DNA from: a virus
DNA length: 23,551 bases
Reading direction: 5' to 3' (one strand)
IMG/VR virus record: IMGVR_UViG_3300044648_000615
Location: 1 to 23,551 of that record
Shown: positions 7,616 through 14,617 of the stretch, piece after piece
How positions within the stretch are numbered: the stretch's first letter is position 1
Layout: each line of letters begins with the position of its first letter
Translations under genes and position numbers: made by a program
The notes under the pieces: model-generated
The model's database searches: none
What the model was told of the DNA's origin: nothing
The model's input: only the letters and a program-made list of their open reading frames with translations

Positions 7616-7891
7616 TCAGGGAATAGTTTCTGTGATGCAATCCAGCTTCGCCTTTATGGTCTCCTTCACATTGCCTGCATTCAGTGTGGCGCACGAGGAT
7701 ATTTCCGGAATGGGAGATGCTGGCTTGGATTTTGGCTTCGAAACCTCCGCGGGATTCATCGATGTTTGCGGTTGTACCGTCGAAACGTGTGGCTCCATTG
7801 GGGTTTCGTTCGTCACCGGCGGTTCATTCGTCACGAGGGGCGTAAGCATGGTGCACGATGCCAGAAACAAGGCTGCCAGCAAATACCTCAT
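7616..7891 (-). CDS. Small proline-rich lipoprotein, candidate second o-spanin
   Basis: Starting at ATG 7891 the protein has 91 residues, and the start makes an ATGA overlap with the stop of the upstream membrane protein; GGGGGAG lies upstream. A longer start at 7912 is possible but would remove the coupling. Residues 1-13 (MRYLLAALFLASC) are a lipoprotein signal peptide with lipobox LASC and lipidated C13. The mature part is rich in Pro, Thr and Ser (TNEPPVTNETPMEP), as in Rz1-type outer-membrane spanins, and has two more cysteines. With the upstream coiled-coil membrane protein and the downstream endolysin it looks like a lysis cassette. A clearer Rz/Rz1 pair exists at the other end of the window, so the spanin role is a hypothesis. 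Confidence 0.65.
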   Translation of the reverse strand: MRYLLAALFLASCTMLTPLVTNEPPVTNETPMEPHVSTVQPQTSMNPAEVSKPKSKPASPIPEISSCATLNAGNVKETIKAKLDCITETIP

Positions 7892-8199
7892 GCCTTTCTC
7901 CCCCTCGCCCATTTCTCGATGATTCTGTCGAGCTTGTCATTGAATTCCTTCATCGTTTCACGCTGCTCGGCTCTCACCGATTTGAGTTCCTCATCAAGGC
8001 GTTCATTAGTTCTTTCCTGATACAGCTCGCCTCGTTTCAGGGTCGCGATATCATTTTGCACCGTGTTATACGTCGCTACGCCAGATGCAACCAAACCCGC
8101 CACTGCAATAATTCCACCGAAGGATAATGTGTAGGTGGATGGTCCACGCCGCCTCTCGACCCTGTTCGCGACCTCATGGTCGCCTTCATCCTCAGCCAT
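7888..8199 (-). CDS. Single-pass membrane protein with coiled coil, candidate i-spanin or holin-like
   Basis: The chosen start is ATG 8199, two bases after the stop of the upstream small gene, giving 103 residues; ATGs at 8217 and 8265 would extend into that gene. The sequence begins acidic, has a basic patch at residues 13-18 (RVERRR), one transmembrane segment at about 23-44 (TLSFGGIIAVAGLVASGVAT), then a charged heptad-like coiled coil to the end. The basic patch before the segment predicts N-in, C-periplasmic topology, as in inner-membrane spanin subunits. It overlaps the lipoprotein gene by ATGA. Alternatives are a holin-like or antiholin-like membrane protein. No conserved Rz signature is recognisable. 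Confidence 0.6.
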   Translation of the reverse strand: MAEDEGDHEVANRVERRRGPSTYTLSFGGIIAVAGLVASGVATYNTVQNDIATLKRGELYQERTNERLDEELKSVRAEQRETMKEFNDKLDRIIEKWARGRKA

Positions 8200-8201
8200 G
8201 A

Positions 8202-8378
8202 TCAGGACAAACCCCATAAAACTATTGCAAATACGACCGCACCCAGCAATATTGGAGCGGTCCATTTCGATTCCTTCAACTTTTCCAATAAACCATCTGC
8301 GCGGGCTTCAGCTGCGGCACGTTGACTTTCCACTTCTTCCTGGATGGCTTTGATACGTTTGCGTTGAAACATGGTCAC
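8202..8378 (-). CDS. Small C-terminally anchored membrane protein, possible holin
   Basis: A 58-residue protein. The start is decided by a perfect AGGAGG at 8391-8386 placed seven bases before GTG 8378; the ATG at 8372 two codons on would have a 13-base spacer. Residues 3-37 are a charged helical stretch (QRKRIKAIQEEVESQRAAA). The last 20 residues (WTAPILLGAVVFAIVLWGLS) form a single transmembrane segment reaching the C-terminus, so the protein is probably tail-anchored. It is the first gene of the cluster that continues with two membrane-associated proteins and the endolysin. That suggests a holin or a lysis regulator, but the sequence alone does not prove it. Confidence 0.6.
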   Translation of the reverse strand: MTMFQRKRIKAIQEEVESQRAAAEARADGLLEKLKESKWTAPILLGAVVFAIVLWGLS

Positions 8379-8385
8379 AATAATT

Positions 8386-8391
8386 CCTCCT
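8386..8391 (-). promoter_or_regulatory. Consensus Shine-Dalgarno that selects a GTG start
   Basis: AGGAGG on the minus strand lies seven bases from GTG 8378 and thirteen from ATG 8372. The optimal spacing supports the GTG as the true start of the small membrane protein. Confidence 0.75.
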
Positions 8392-8402
8392 GGGTATTGA
8401 AT

Positions 8403-8443
8403 AAAAAAGCCCGTTCGAGCAAAAAAAAAAGCGGCTACGCCGC
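8403..8443 (-). terminator. Tandem intrinsic terminators after the fibre gene cluster
   Basis: Reading the minus strand, a GCGGC-GTA-GCCGC hairpin (8443-8431) is followed by ten Ts (8430-8421). A second, weaker hairpin (GCTC GAAC GGGC) with six Ts (8408-8403) comes right after. They separate the tail-fibre genes from the lysis-like cluster, whose GTG start is only 24 nt further on. Confidence 0.8.
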
Positions 8444-8479
8444 ATCTTGTTGTCTCGTTTAAAAAATTTCGATCATGTT

Positions 8480-9070
8480 TTACCACTTGATGTCATCCAA
8501 TTGCTGCCGAGTGGGAAAATCACCAAGCGCAGCAATCATCTCCTGTAATCTCTGCCTCTTGCCCGTCAGTTGGCCATGCACTCTCGCAAATGCAGCAGCC
8601 TTGGCAATAATTTTGGCCGCCAGATCTGCCTTACTCATATTTCGAGCCTCAGCAGCGCTGTCCAGCCAGGGAGTATGGGCTTGAGGATTCGAAAACCATG
8701 CCTTTGCTTCCCCTTCCTGTAATGCCCAGCTTTTAACTTCTTCCTCTGGATAAACTGCTGTCAACTCCCTTACATCGGACTGATAAGCAGTGTTGATCCG
8801 GGCGACAGCCGCTGCTTTCATTTGATCCGGACCCGCTGCAGTCAACACGGTGATTTGTTCTGATGCCGCGGTTTTCCATAGATCCACAAATGGCTGAAAC
8901 TCCGCCATGTTTGTGAGCAGCGTATTTGCAGTATCGTCATACTCTATATGGCCGCTTGTATCGTTCCACTGTACAGCGCGCACGTTGGCCCTCAACGACG
9001 ATAAATCGATTCGCCTGAATACGCCATCGATTCCAACCACGCTGTCGTCCCGAATGATTGTCACTCGCAT
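8480..9070 (-). CDS. Putative tail-fibre accessory/assembly protein
   Basis: A 196-residue protein from ATG 9070, overlapping the upstream gene by 10 bp. The N-terminal ~50 residues are beta-rich, with the phrases GIDGVFRRIDLSSL and VRAVQWNDTSGHIEYDD. These recur in small phage proteins encoded beside tail fibres. The rest is helical and Ala/Glu/Gln-rich; the segment SKADLAAKIIAKAAAFARVHG followed by GKRQRLQEMI resembles the C-terminal helical domain (DUF4376-like) of fibre-associated proteins. The terminator behind it closes the fibre gene set. A chaperone or fibre-attachment role is inferred from these similarities and the position after the collar protein. Confidence 0.6.
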   Translation of the reverse strand: MRVTIIRDDSVVGIDGVFRRIDLSSLRANVRAVQWNDTSGHIEYDDTANTLLTNMAEFQPFVDLWKTAASEQITVLTAAGPDQMKAAAVARINTAYQSDVRELTAVYPEEEVKSWALQEGEAKAWFSNPQAHTPWLDSAAEARNMSKADLAAKIIAKAAAFARVHGQLTGKRQRLQEMIAALGDFPTRQQLDDIKW

Positions 9071-9411
9071 ATCTCGCTCTGCTCCAATAAACCGTTACCC
9101 TGGACCTTCCTGTTGGCCAGGTGCGCTGCCACAAGCAGCACCTGTTGCGTTTTCTCGCTGTGCTTCACCATCTCATTACGGAAGGATTCTGTAGCTGCGG
9201 CGCCCTTGCGGGATTCGTTGGCAGTGTTGATCATTAACGTGGGCAGCCAGCCTATAGCGCATCCCCATGAATCGGTTTCCTGTCCCGTATTGGTATTTAC
9301 GCCGCGAACCTGCACATACCATGGACATCGATAAAGGACAGGTTTGTCATCCTCGAGCTTAAGCTCTTCACATTTTGCCTCCAGCGGACAATTGGCTATG
9401 CGTATTTCCAT
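9061..9411 (-). CDS. Cysteine-containing small phage protein, unknown role
   Basis: A 116-residue protein starting at ATG 9411, whose A is the last base of the preceding TGA (TGATG junction); a TTG one codon earlier is unlikely. The N-terminal half has cysteines in IANCPLEAKCEEL, YRCPWYV and SWGCAIG, a spacing that could bind a metal or form disulfides. The remainder is a predicted helix with many polar residues, ending in a Cys near the C-terminus. It is sandwiched between the collar fibre and the fibre accessory gene, with overlaps on both sides, so it is made together with them. I cannot name a family with confidence. Confidence 0.55.
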   Translation of the reverse strand: MEIRIANCPLEAKCEELKLEDDKPVLYRCPWYVQVRGVNTNTGQETDSWGCAIGWLPTLMINTANESRKGAAATESFRNEMVKHSEKTQQVLLVAAHLANRKVQGNGLLEQSEICE

Positions 9412-10307
9412 CAATCCTTACTCGCTATGATTATGTCGATGTATTGCACGGCAAGGTTGATGGCCGTCCCGGTAAAAATATGGCTGTGCGAGCCACCGCC
9501 ACCTGTGCCGGTATCCGTAATTGGCATTCCGGTAATAGTTCCACCTCCCCCACCGCTGGGGTTAGCTCCTCCGCCTGATGTCCCATACACGCTCAAACTG
9601 TGGGTATGCGCCGGCATCTGCGCCGAAGTCAACGTCGTCGCGCTGTTCCAACCCGAAACTGCCTGCGACGTGAAGGCTGACGTGAACGCGACCGAACCAC
9701 CCGAACCGCCACCGGCACTTCCTACAACACGCAGTGCCTTATTATGATGCGTCGTGACCTGAGTCCAGCCTGCCGGAGCCGTCGCCTGAAAAAATGACAT
9801 AACGGTTCCAGGGGGAATGAGGCTCGCAGGCGCAGCGCCTAGAGTCGCTCTTGCAGCCGCCGCATTATCATCATTCAGCAAGCTCCGGATATAGGAACTC
9901 AGATTCGCCAATGCAGCTGTGCCCGGTCCAGTGAAATATGCCATCTTATCGGCTGACGTTTCCAGGGCGCCAAGCGCCTGGAGATTTGGATTTGCAAGGG
10001 ATTCCTGCAAGGCGATGTTGGTCACCCCGGCAACGAAGTAATCGCCTGCTGCCCAGGTACGGGGAGCCGTACCGTCCAGTCCTCGTCCTCCTTGCGCGAT
10101 GGTTAAGCTGTCGGTCGTACGTGCCTCGATTTTCACGATTTCCCGGTTGCCGGAAGCATCCTTGAATATGCCGTAGAAATAATCGCCGATGCCCGGCGAT
10201 GGAAAGAGAACGCCCTTCCCGGCCTCCACCGTGAAGCTCAATCCTGTTGTCCCGCTCGGGGCGGAACTGATAATGGCCTTGCCAAAATTCGAGAATTTGA
10301 GTCCCAT
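9411..10307 (-). CDS. Tail fibre protein with phage tail-collar domain
   Basis: A 298-residue protein from ATG 10307, with GAGGA six bases upstream and 2 bp after the previous stop. Residues 1-100 are a virion-attachment-like beta domain (LTIAQGGRGLDGTAPRTWAA is typical of phage fibre N-termini). Residues 164-195 carry the tail-collar signature (IPPGTVMSFFQATAPAGWTQ). The C-terminus has glycine-rich loops and two His-x-His motifs, HTH at 234-236 and HSH at 274-276. Such motifs coordinate metal in trimeric short tail fibres such as T4 gp12. It ends with a beta-strand (VQYIDIIIA). It is probably a trimeric fibre that contacts the host surface. No C-type lectin variable domain or diversity-generating element is seen with it. 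Confidence 0.85.
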   Translation of the reverse strand: MGLKFSNFGKAIISSAPSGTTGLSFTVEAGKGVLFPSPGIGDYFYGIFKDASGNREIVKIEARTTDSLTIAQGGRGLDGTAPRTWAAGDYFVAGVTNIALQESLANPNLQALGALETSADKMAYFTGPGTAALANLSSYIRSLLNDDNAAAARATLGAAPASLIPPGTVMSFFQATAPAGWTQVTTHHNKALRVVGSAGGGSGGSVAFTSAFTSQAVSGWNSATTLTSAQMPAHTHSLSVYGTSGGGANPSGGGGGTITGMPITDTGTGGGGSHSHIFTGTAINLAVQYIDIIIASKD

Positions 10308-10309
10308 GT

Positions 10310-10933
10310 TTATCCTCGTCTCAGGATCGCTGTCTGGAGGGGCGCTCTGGCATAGCTTCTGGCTACCCTCATGCCTGCTGCCGCCGTCTTGATAATGAAC
10401 TGTTGCTGGTGATAGGCGGCTAGCTGGATATTGGTATAGGGCTTTTTAGGGGACAGCATTAGCCGCGTCAGCGCGCCGTGAATGATGGCTTCGCGGTATT
10501 CGTGGAATAGTCCGTCATCAATCCCTGTACTGGTGGCCGAAGGTTTTAACGCGACCCTTATTGCCAATACTCCGTTACTATCCGGAGTTGGAATCAGGGT
10601 CAGCGAAGATGGGCCACCAAGAACATACCGCGGTTTGCCAGTTTGGCGACCCCAGTTTTTGATCGTGATGTTCTTCTCGCAGGCAAAAGACTCTATTTCT
10701 TCTCCATCCAGCACTGCATTTATGATGGCATGAACTGCCGCGCCTTCAGGTGGAGAAAAGGGATACTCTGCAATGCCCCCCATTACGAAGACAGGCTGAT
10801 GCTCGGTTTGCCAGGCCACGGATTGCTCACAAAACGCTATAGAAGATTGGCGCAACGCACTGTCGGCTGCAGCAGCAGGACATCCAGGCAGGTCTGGCAT
10901 AAGCAGATCATAAAAATCGCTCCAGAATTTCAT
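10310..10933 (-). CDS. Putative tail/neck connector protein
   Basis: A 207-residue protein from ATG 10933, with an ATGA overlap with the upstream adaptor gene. It starts with a short helical segment (FWSDFYDLLMPDLPGCP), followed by a helix that contains RQSSIAFCEQSVAW. A beta-rich middle part includes GGPSSLTLIPTPDSNGVLAIRVALKPS, and the end is helical, with REAIIHGALTRLMLSPKKPY resembling ring-forming connector proteins. The arrangement helix, beta domain, helix and the location between the DUF6682-like adaptor and the fibre resemble the head-to-tail or tail tubular A-type proteins of podoviruses. The exact ring it builds is inferred. Confidence 0.6.
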   Translation of the reverse strand: MKFWSDFYDLLMPDLPGCPAAAADSALRQSSIAFCEQSVAWQTEHQPVFVMGGIAEYPFSPPEGAAVHAIINAVLDGEEIESFACEKNITIKNWGRQTGKPRYVLGGPSSLTLIPTPDSNGVLAIRVALKPSATSTGIDDGLFHEYREAIIHGALTRLMLSPKKPYTNIQLAAYHQQQFIIKTAAAGMRVARSYARAPLQTAILRRG

Positions 10934-11262
10934 GGTTGCGCCTCGGAGCCGAACAACTGCATGAATAGTGCGGCACGACCGGAATTGACGTGCTCATCGT
11001 CAGACATTTCTGCTCTGGCCGTAACATAGTCTGCTACTGTCTGGAGGTATATAGGTGGTAGCGGAAAAGCATCATCCAAGGCGCGTTCCCCATCAGGCAG
11101 GTTGTTGAACCTGCCTATGAACAGATCCGGTCGTCGCTTGAGTATCTGCAGCATCCCCTGATTGGCAAAGGACAATAATACGGTATCCGGATAACGCGTC
11201 TTGTCGTCGTCATTGAGCGGGATGCGAGCCAACTCGACAATTGACTGATATGAGAACGGCAT
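10930..11262 (-). CDS. Head-tail adaptor-like protein (DUF6682-type)
   Basis: A 110-residue all-helical protein starting at ATG 11262, in a TGATG junction with the preceding stop. The pattern LARIPLNDDDKTRYPDTVLL followed by SFANQGMLQILKRRPDLF is characteristic of short phage adaptor proteins: an inserted-residue N-terminal helix, a 'RY.D..LL...N.G' motif, then 'RPDLF'. Next come PLPPIYLQTVADYVTARAEMSDDEHVN and the final helix RAALFMQLFG. Such adaptors bind the portal and extend the connector. Position between the capsid genes and the connector supports this role. Confidence 0.7.
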   Translation of the reverse strand: MPFSYQSIVELARIPLNDDDKTRYPDTVLLSFANQGMLQILKRRPDLFIGRFNNLPDGERALDDAFPLPPIYLQTVADYVTARAEMSDDEHVNSGRAALFMQLFGSEAQP

Positions 11263-11630
11263 CAGTCCGGCATCTCGTTCTTGGAAAACAGGGCAATCAC
11301 TTTATGCCGTATCGTCCCCTCGTTTTGGCGCTTATCCAGCCGTTCGTTGTATTTACGCTCGGCAAACTCAAGCAGAGCTTTTTTACCCATGGAATGAAAG
11401 TCGATCACCGGCAGCGGTTCTTCAACCGGTTTCTCTGGTTGCGCCAACCCGATCGGCACAACGTTATCCAGCGTCTCATCGTGGACGCGCATCCACGTAT
11501 CGGAGTAGACGAGCAGCCTCTCAGTAACTTCAGCGCTTACATTCCGCACTTGGCCCGGTTCCCAGCGCAGTCCCACCCCATTGATGCTGTCAATCTTGAT
11601 GCCGGCGGCAATATATTTGACTTTTGGCAT
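11262..11630 (-). CDS. Conserved phage protein of unknown function
   Basis: A 122-residue protein from ATG 11630, with AGGA seven bases upstream. The first ~60 residues look beta-rich (KVKYIAAGIKIDSINGVGLRWEPGQ, then LLVYSDTWMRVHDE), like the small beta domain that many phages encode near capsid genes. A proline/glutamate linker (QPEKPVEEPLP) leads to a charged helical tail (GKKALLEFAERKYNERLDKR). The gene begins only 10 bp after the U-tract of a strong terminator, so it must be reached by readthrough. It lies between the cement and adaptor genes; a structural or head-completion role is plausible but unproven. Confidence 0.6.
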   Translation of the reverse strand: MPKVKYIAAGIKIDSINGVGLRWEPGQVRNVSAEVTERLLVYSDTWMRVHDETLDNVVPIGLAQPEKPVEEPLPVIDFHSMGKKALLEFAERKYNERLDKRQNEGTIRHKVIALFSKNEMPD

Positions 11631-11640
11631 ATAAAATCCT

Positions 11641-11679
11641 AAAAAAAGGCGATTCCTAGAGACCTTGGGAATCGCCTTT
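11641..11679 (-). terminator. Strong intrinsic terminator after the capsid genes
   Basis: A perfect 12-bp inverted repeat (11645-11656 with 11668-11679) with an 11-nt loop is followed on the minus strand by a run of seven Ts. It lies 23 bp past the cement gene stop and 10 bp before the next start codon. It probably caps the abundant capsid message while letting some polymerase read into the tail genes. Confidence 0.9.
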
Positions 11680-11702
11680 GACTTCCTGATTACTGCTTGC
11701 TT

Positions 11703-12143
11703 TTACTTGACGCCTATTGCCTCGCCCGTGACGATTGCAGTGATATTGCCCGAAGCAAATGCAGTGGCCGGTGCAGTTACCGTCAGGATAACATACACAT
11801 CTTTTTCGAATTTGATGGGTTGAAATCTCAGGTCGGTAAGAGCCACACCGGATAAAATCGTTGTAGCAGCGGAAAAATAATCGTCATCCTCGACAGGACC
11901 TTGCCCGGAGTCGACTGGGGTATAGCCGATTTTTACAGCAAACGTGGTGCCCCCTGTATCCAGATCGTCATTTACTATCCGTAACGCCGTAACACTCATG
12001 CCAGCCGGAATTCTGACCGGACGATAGATGCTTCCAACCACCCCGGATGAGGGCGTTGCTGTCCCATAAATCATCGCGGCGTTGCCATAGTTGCCCATGG
12101 GCATCGCTTTGCTGTTCAGATCTGGTGCACTAAAAGTAGCCAT
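11703..12143 (-). CDS. Head cement/stabilisation protein
   Basis: A 146-residue protein immediately downstream of the major capsid gene, from ATG 12143 with GAGAG upstream. It starts MATFSAPDLNSKAMPMGNYG, then reads as a series of beta-strands: IYRPVRIPAGMSVTALRIVN, TTFAVKIGYTP, LRFQPIKFEKDVYVILTVT and NITAIVTGEAIG. Length, composition and position match the jelly-roll cement proteins that BPP-1-like phages encode next to the capsid gene. Such proteins bind the capsid surface and stabilise the packaged head. The assignment rests on these features. Confidence 0.72.
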   Translation of the reverse strand: MATFSAPDLNSKAMPMGNYGNAAMIYGTATPSSGVVGSIYRPVRIPAGMSVTALRIVNDDLDTGGTTFAVKIGYTPVDSGQGPVEDDDYFSAATTILSGVALTDLRFQPIKFEKDVYVILTVTAPATAFASGNITAIVTGEAIGVK

Positions 12144-12169
12144 TTATATCTCTCGGAAAAGTGATGGTT

Positions 12170-12196
12170 GAAAGCGGACATTAAAGCTCCGCTTTC
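12170..12196 (-). promoter_or_regulatory. Perfect hairpin between capsid and cement genes
   Basis: GAAAGCGGA (12170-12178) and TCCGCTTTC (12188-12196) form a perfect 9-bp stem with a 9-nt loop in the 78-bp gap between the two genes. No U-tract follows on the minus strand, so it is not a normal terminator. It may be an mRNA-stability or processing element that sets capsid against cement levels; this is inferred. Confidence 0.5.
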
Positions 12197-12221
12197 ACTG
12201 TATCAAACTGGTTAAAACGGA

Positions 12222-13493
12222 TTAAAGTGGTACAGCCGAGTCAACCGCAATCACGCCAAAGTCGGTGGGTACCTTGAAACCTGTTCCATCGTCGATAGAG
12301 AAACGGGTTTTCGCTTTGCCGCAAACCTTCTCGCCCATCACTTCCAGGTTACTTTCAAAGTTATACCAATGCTCCTTCCATCCGAACTGCATTCCACTGA
12401 CCCTGGTTTTGCCATAAGCGACACCCAGTGCTTGTGCGCCTAATAATAATCCGCGCTCGATCGCGTACCCGGCAGTCAATGCTCCATTGACAGCCTGATC
12501 GGTTTCTGTTGCAGTTGCCGCGTTTGCTGCGGTGACTATCTTCGTGCTTTCGCCAGGCATGAAGCGGATCGCGCGCTCATTCTTGATCACCAGAATGCCA
12601 TTCCACATTCCAACCTCACCGGCAAACAGCGGATGGCGCTCGTCAAAATATGACGCCCGATTGATGGCGTTCTGCTGGAATGCACGCAACGAACCTTCGG
12701 TCAAAAGGAGCGAGTACTGATTGGGTGTGGCGAGAAATACCCACATCCTGGAAGTCTGCGCGGCTCGATCCCCTGCCAGTTTGACGGATTGCAATGGCTG
12801 ATCCATGTCGTCAAGCCTCTTCCGCAGCTGATCCAGATGCGACAAGCGCAGGGCGTCCGTTGAAACGATGGTTCCCAACTGCTGTCCCCCTGAAGTCAAA
12901 TTGGCGCCGTTCACTACAAAATGACGATTATAGGTAGGTGCCTTCACGGGATTCACCATTATGGAACTGAAGTTCGGTGCGCTTTGAAGCGGTACTGTCC
13001 AGTCCGAACCGGTTTGCGAACCACGTGCTCCTGCAAGATGCACCAGTGTTTCCTGAGCGTCGAGACGGGGGAAATAACCTGACAATTGCGCCAGGGCAAT
13101 TTCACGCAACTGATGCTTGGTGCGTTGCTGCGACATGCTGCCACCGGCATCGATGACTTTACTGGATAGATCGATCTTGATCTCCATTGAGGAAAACGAA
13201 AGTGCACTGCCCCGTCCTTCACGATTGACATCGCCCATCAACGGCTCACCGCCCACCGTATCGACCAGATCGAGCGATACGACATCACCAGCACTTTTCA
13301 TTAAATTATCGATACGCACAACAGGCATGCCCGGATTTGTTTGACCGGCAATTTTCTGCATTGCTACTGAAGGCTCGACCGGGCCGACAAGGCTGTCAAT
13401 CGCTGTGGATCCTTTGAGTGTGTTGGCGAAGAGCGCCGCGCTATAATGTTTGACTGCCAGTGAACTTCCGCTTGCTACGTTTGTTTCAGCCAT
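12222..13493 (-). CDS. Major capsid protein (DUF4043-like, HK97-type fold expected)
   Basis: A 423-residue protein from ATG 13493, 14 bp after the scaffold stop. The segments VVSLDLVDTVGGEPLMGDVN, GSALSFSSMEIKIDLSSKVI and AGGSMSQQRTKHQLREIAL follow the pattern of DUF4043 / N4-gp56-type capsid proteins: a 'G..v...l...L.G.p..Gd...eG.e..l.f' region, then 'm..qr...dlr..a...L..y'. Later parts include NQYSLLLTEGSLRAFQQNAI, WNGILVIKNERAIRFMPG and the C-terminal domain with FGWKEHWYNFESNLEV. It assembles the icosahedral head together with the portal, scaffold and cement protein. Length and context fit well. Confidence 0.9.
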   Translation of the reverse strand: MAETNVASGSSLAVKHYSAALFANTLKGSTAIDSLVGPVEPSVAMQKIAGQTNPGMPVVRIDNLMKSAGDVVSLDLVDTVGGEPLMGDVNREGRGSALSFSSMEIKIDLSSKVIDAGGSMSQQRTKHQLREIALAQLSGYFPRLDAQETLVHLAGARGSQTGSDWTVPLQSAPNFSSIMVNPVKAPTYNRHFVVNGANLTSGGQQLGTIVSTDALRLSHLDQLRKRLDDMDQPLQSVKLAGDRAAQTSRMWVFLATPNQYSLLLTEGSLRAFQQNAINRASYFDERHPLFAGEVGMWNGILVIKNERAIRFMPGESTKIVTAANAATATETDQAVNGALTAGYAIERGLLLGAQALGVAYGKTRVSGMQFGWKEHWYNFESNLEVMGEKVCGKAKTRFSIDDGTGFKVPTDFGVIAVDSAVPL

Positions 13494-13507
13494 TTAATCA
13501 ATAATCC

Positions 13508-14470
13508 TTAATCAAGTTCGGCTCTCAAGGCTGCCGCCTGATGCGTGGGCATCTTCATCAGCTTCTGAGCAAGTTCAAATGGGCTCAGACTCTCAAGCTG
13601 CTCACGTTCAGAGGCTGGATTTGCTCCACCCTGAATGTCCGATAGAGTTACAGGCTTCCTCACCGGGGCTGCCTCAAGCTTGGCTTGCACATTGGCTTTC
13701 ATCATTCCCGGATCGGATTTCTTTTTTAGAGTGGAGGCTTCCGGCATGATTGCCCTGACACGCCGGACAACCTCCTGGAACCGTTCCGCATAAGGCTTTC
13801 CTACCCACTTTGTATTGGTTCTCAGAATTTCGTCCTGCTTCAGTGCTTCTTCCCACGCGTCGGCGTCATTACTTTCCCAATGCACGAGATCAGGATTATT
13901 GTCTTTTGCCTCAGCGACTTGCTCTGCAGTACTCAATTGGTTTATGCGCTCGGATTCCTCTTTTTCGCGCTCCAGTTCCCGCAGTGTTTGCTCCAGCTTT
14001 TCGCCTTGCTTCCGACTTCCCTCAAGCAGCGTGCTGAGTACCTGATGAAGTTGAGGCATTTCTTCTTTCAGAGCCTCCAGGTGCGTCTTGAGTTTTTCAT
14101 CCAGCGCAACGGTCTCTACTTCCTTTGCTTCCTCTTTCCGCATCAGGAATTCATCGAGTTTGCCTTGCGCGGATTTTAGCTGCTCACGCAGCGCCGAGTT
14201 CTCTACCCGCAATTCCTTGTGCTTCTGGTAGGGAATGGTCCCCTTGCCGCTCTTGTTCAGAACGACAGGCTCATCTTCACTTTCATCGTCGCTCGCCTTG
14301 CCGGGCATGTCGTCCTTCACACCGGAGCTGGATTTCTCCGTTTCCTCTTCCTCAGATGCTTCCTGCCTGTCTAGAATTTCTGCAAGCTTGTTCGGGTCGC
14401 TTTCCAATATTTCAATTTGTTCCGGCGTTAGATTTGCGATTTGCTCATCCGTAAGCTGATCCACTTCCAT
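13508..14470 (-). CDS. Capsid scaffold protein
   Basis: A 320-residue, extremely charged, Glu/Lys/Gln-rich protein predicted to be mostly coiled coil. It starts at ATG 14470 with a consensus GGAGG six bases upstream. Residues 1-30 include TDEQIANLTPEQIEILES, a helical motif frequent at phage scaffold N-termini. A Ser/Asp-rich linker (about 38-75) and long heptad-like helices (about 85-190) follow, with a helical C-terminus (SPFELAQKLMKMPTHQAAAL) that probably binds the coat. It directs capsid assembly and is then released. It sits right before the capsid gene, as usual. The first ~90 codons and the upstream leader are duplicated, in broken form, 2.1 kb upstream. Confidence 0.88.
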   Translation of the reverse strand: MEVDQLTDEQIANLTPEQIEILESDPNKLAEILDRQEASEEEETEKSSSGVKDDMPGKASDDESEDEPVVLNKSGKGTIPYQKHKELRVENSALREQLKSAQGKLDEFLMRKEEAKEVETVALDEKLKTHLEALKEEMPQLHQVLSTLLEGSRKQGEKLEQTLRELEREKEESERINQLSTAEQVAEAKDNNPDLVHWESNDADAWEEALKQDEILRTNTKWVGKPYAERFQEVVRRVRAIMPEASTLKKKSDPGMMKANVQAKLEAAPVRKPVTLSDIQGGANPASEREQLESLSPFELAQKLMKMPTHQAAALRAELD

Positions 14471-14502
14471 CTTTCCTCCAACTACTTAACCCAGTGAGCG
14501 GG

Positions 14503-14517
14503 CCTGCCTTGAGCAGG
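14503..14517 (-). promoter_or_regulatory. Leader hairpin upstream of the scaffold start
   Basis: CCTGC-TCAAG-GCAGG forms a 5-bp hairpin 33 bases before the scaffold ATG. It is flanked by AACCC and GGGTT, which could pair as an alternative, larger structure. It is preserved in the duplicate copy (16606-16620), which argues that the leader structure matters, perhaps for translation of the scaffold. Confidence 0.45.
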
Positions 14518-14617
14518 GTTCAAAAAAATCCCCGAGCAACACAAGAAGTACATTGATCAGAGGTTTCCAGGACTACTACTGCAATATTGTCGCTAGCCTA
14601 TTCACATGAAAGCCAGT

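Noticed and set aside
8202-8486. A 94-residue version of the small membrane protein starting at 8486
   Set aside because: It would begin inside the upstream gene and read through the tandem terminator. The perfect AGGAGG selects GTG 8378.
9411-10307. A diversity-generating retroelement target, as in BPP-1-like phages
   Set aside because: No reverse transcriptase, template repeat or variable-repeat pair is seen, and the C-terminus is Gly-rich collar-type rather than a C-type lectin domain.
12170-12196. Hairpin after the capsid gene as an intrinsic terminator
   Set aside because: No U-tract follows on the minus strand; it is listed as a possible regulatory hairpin instead.
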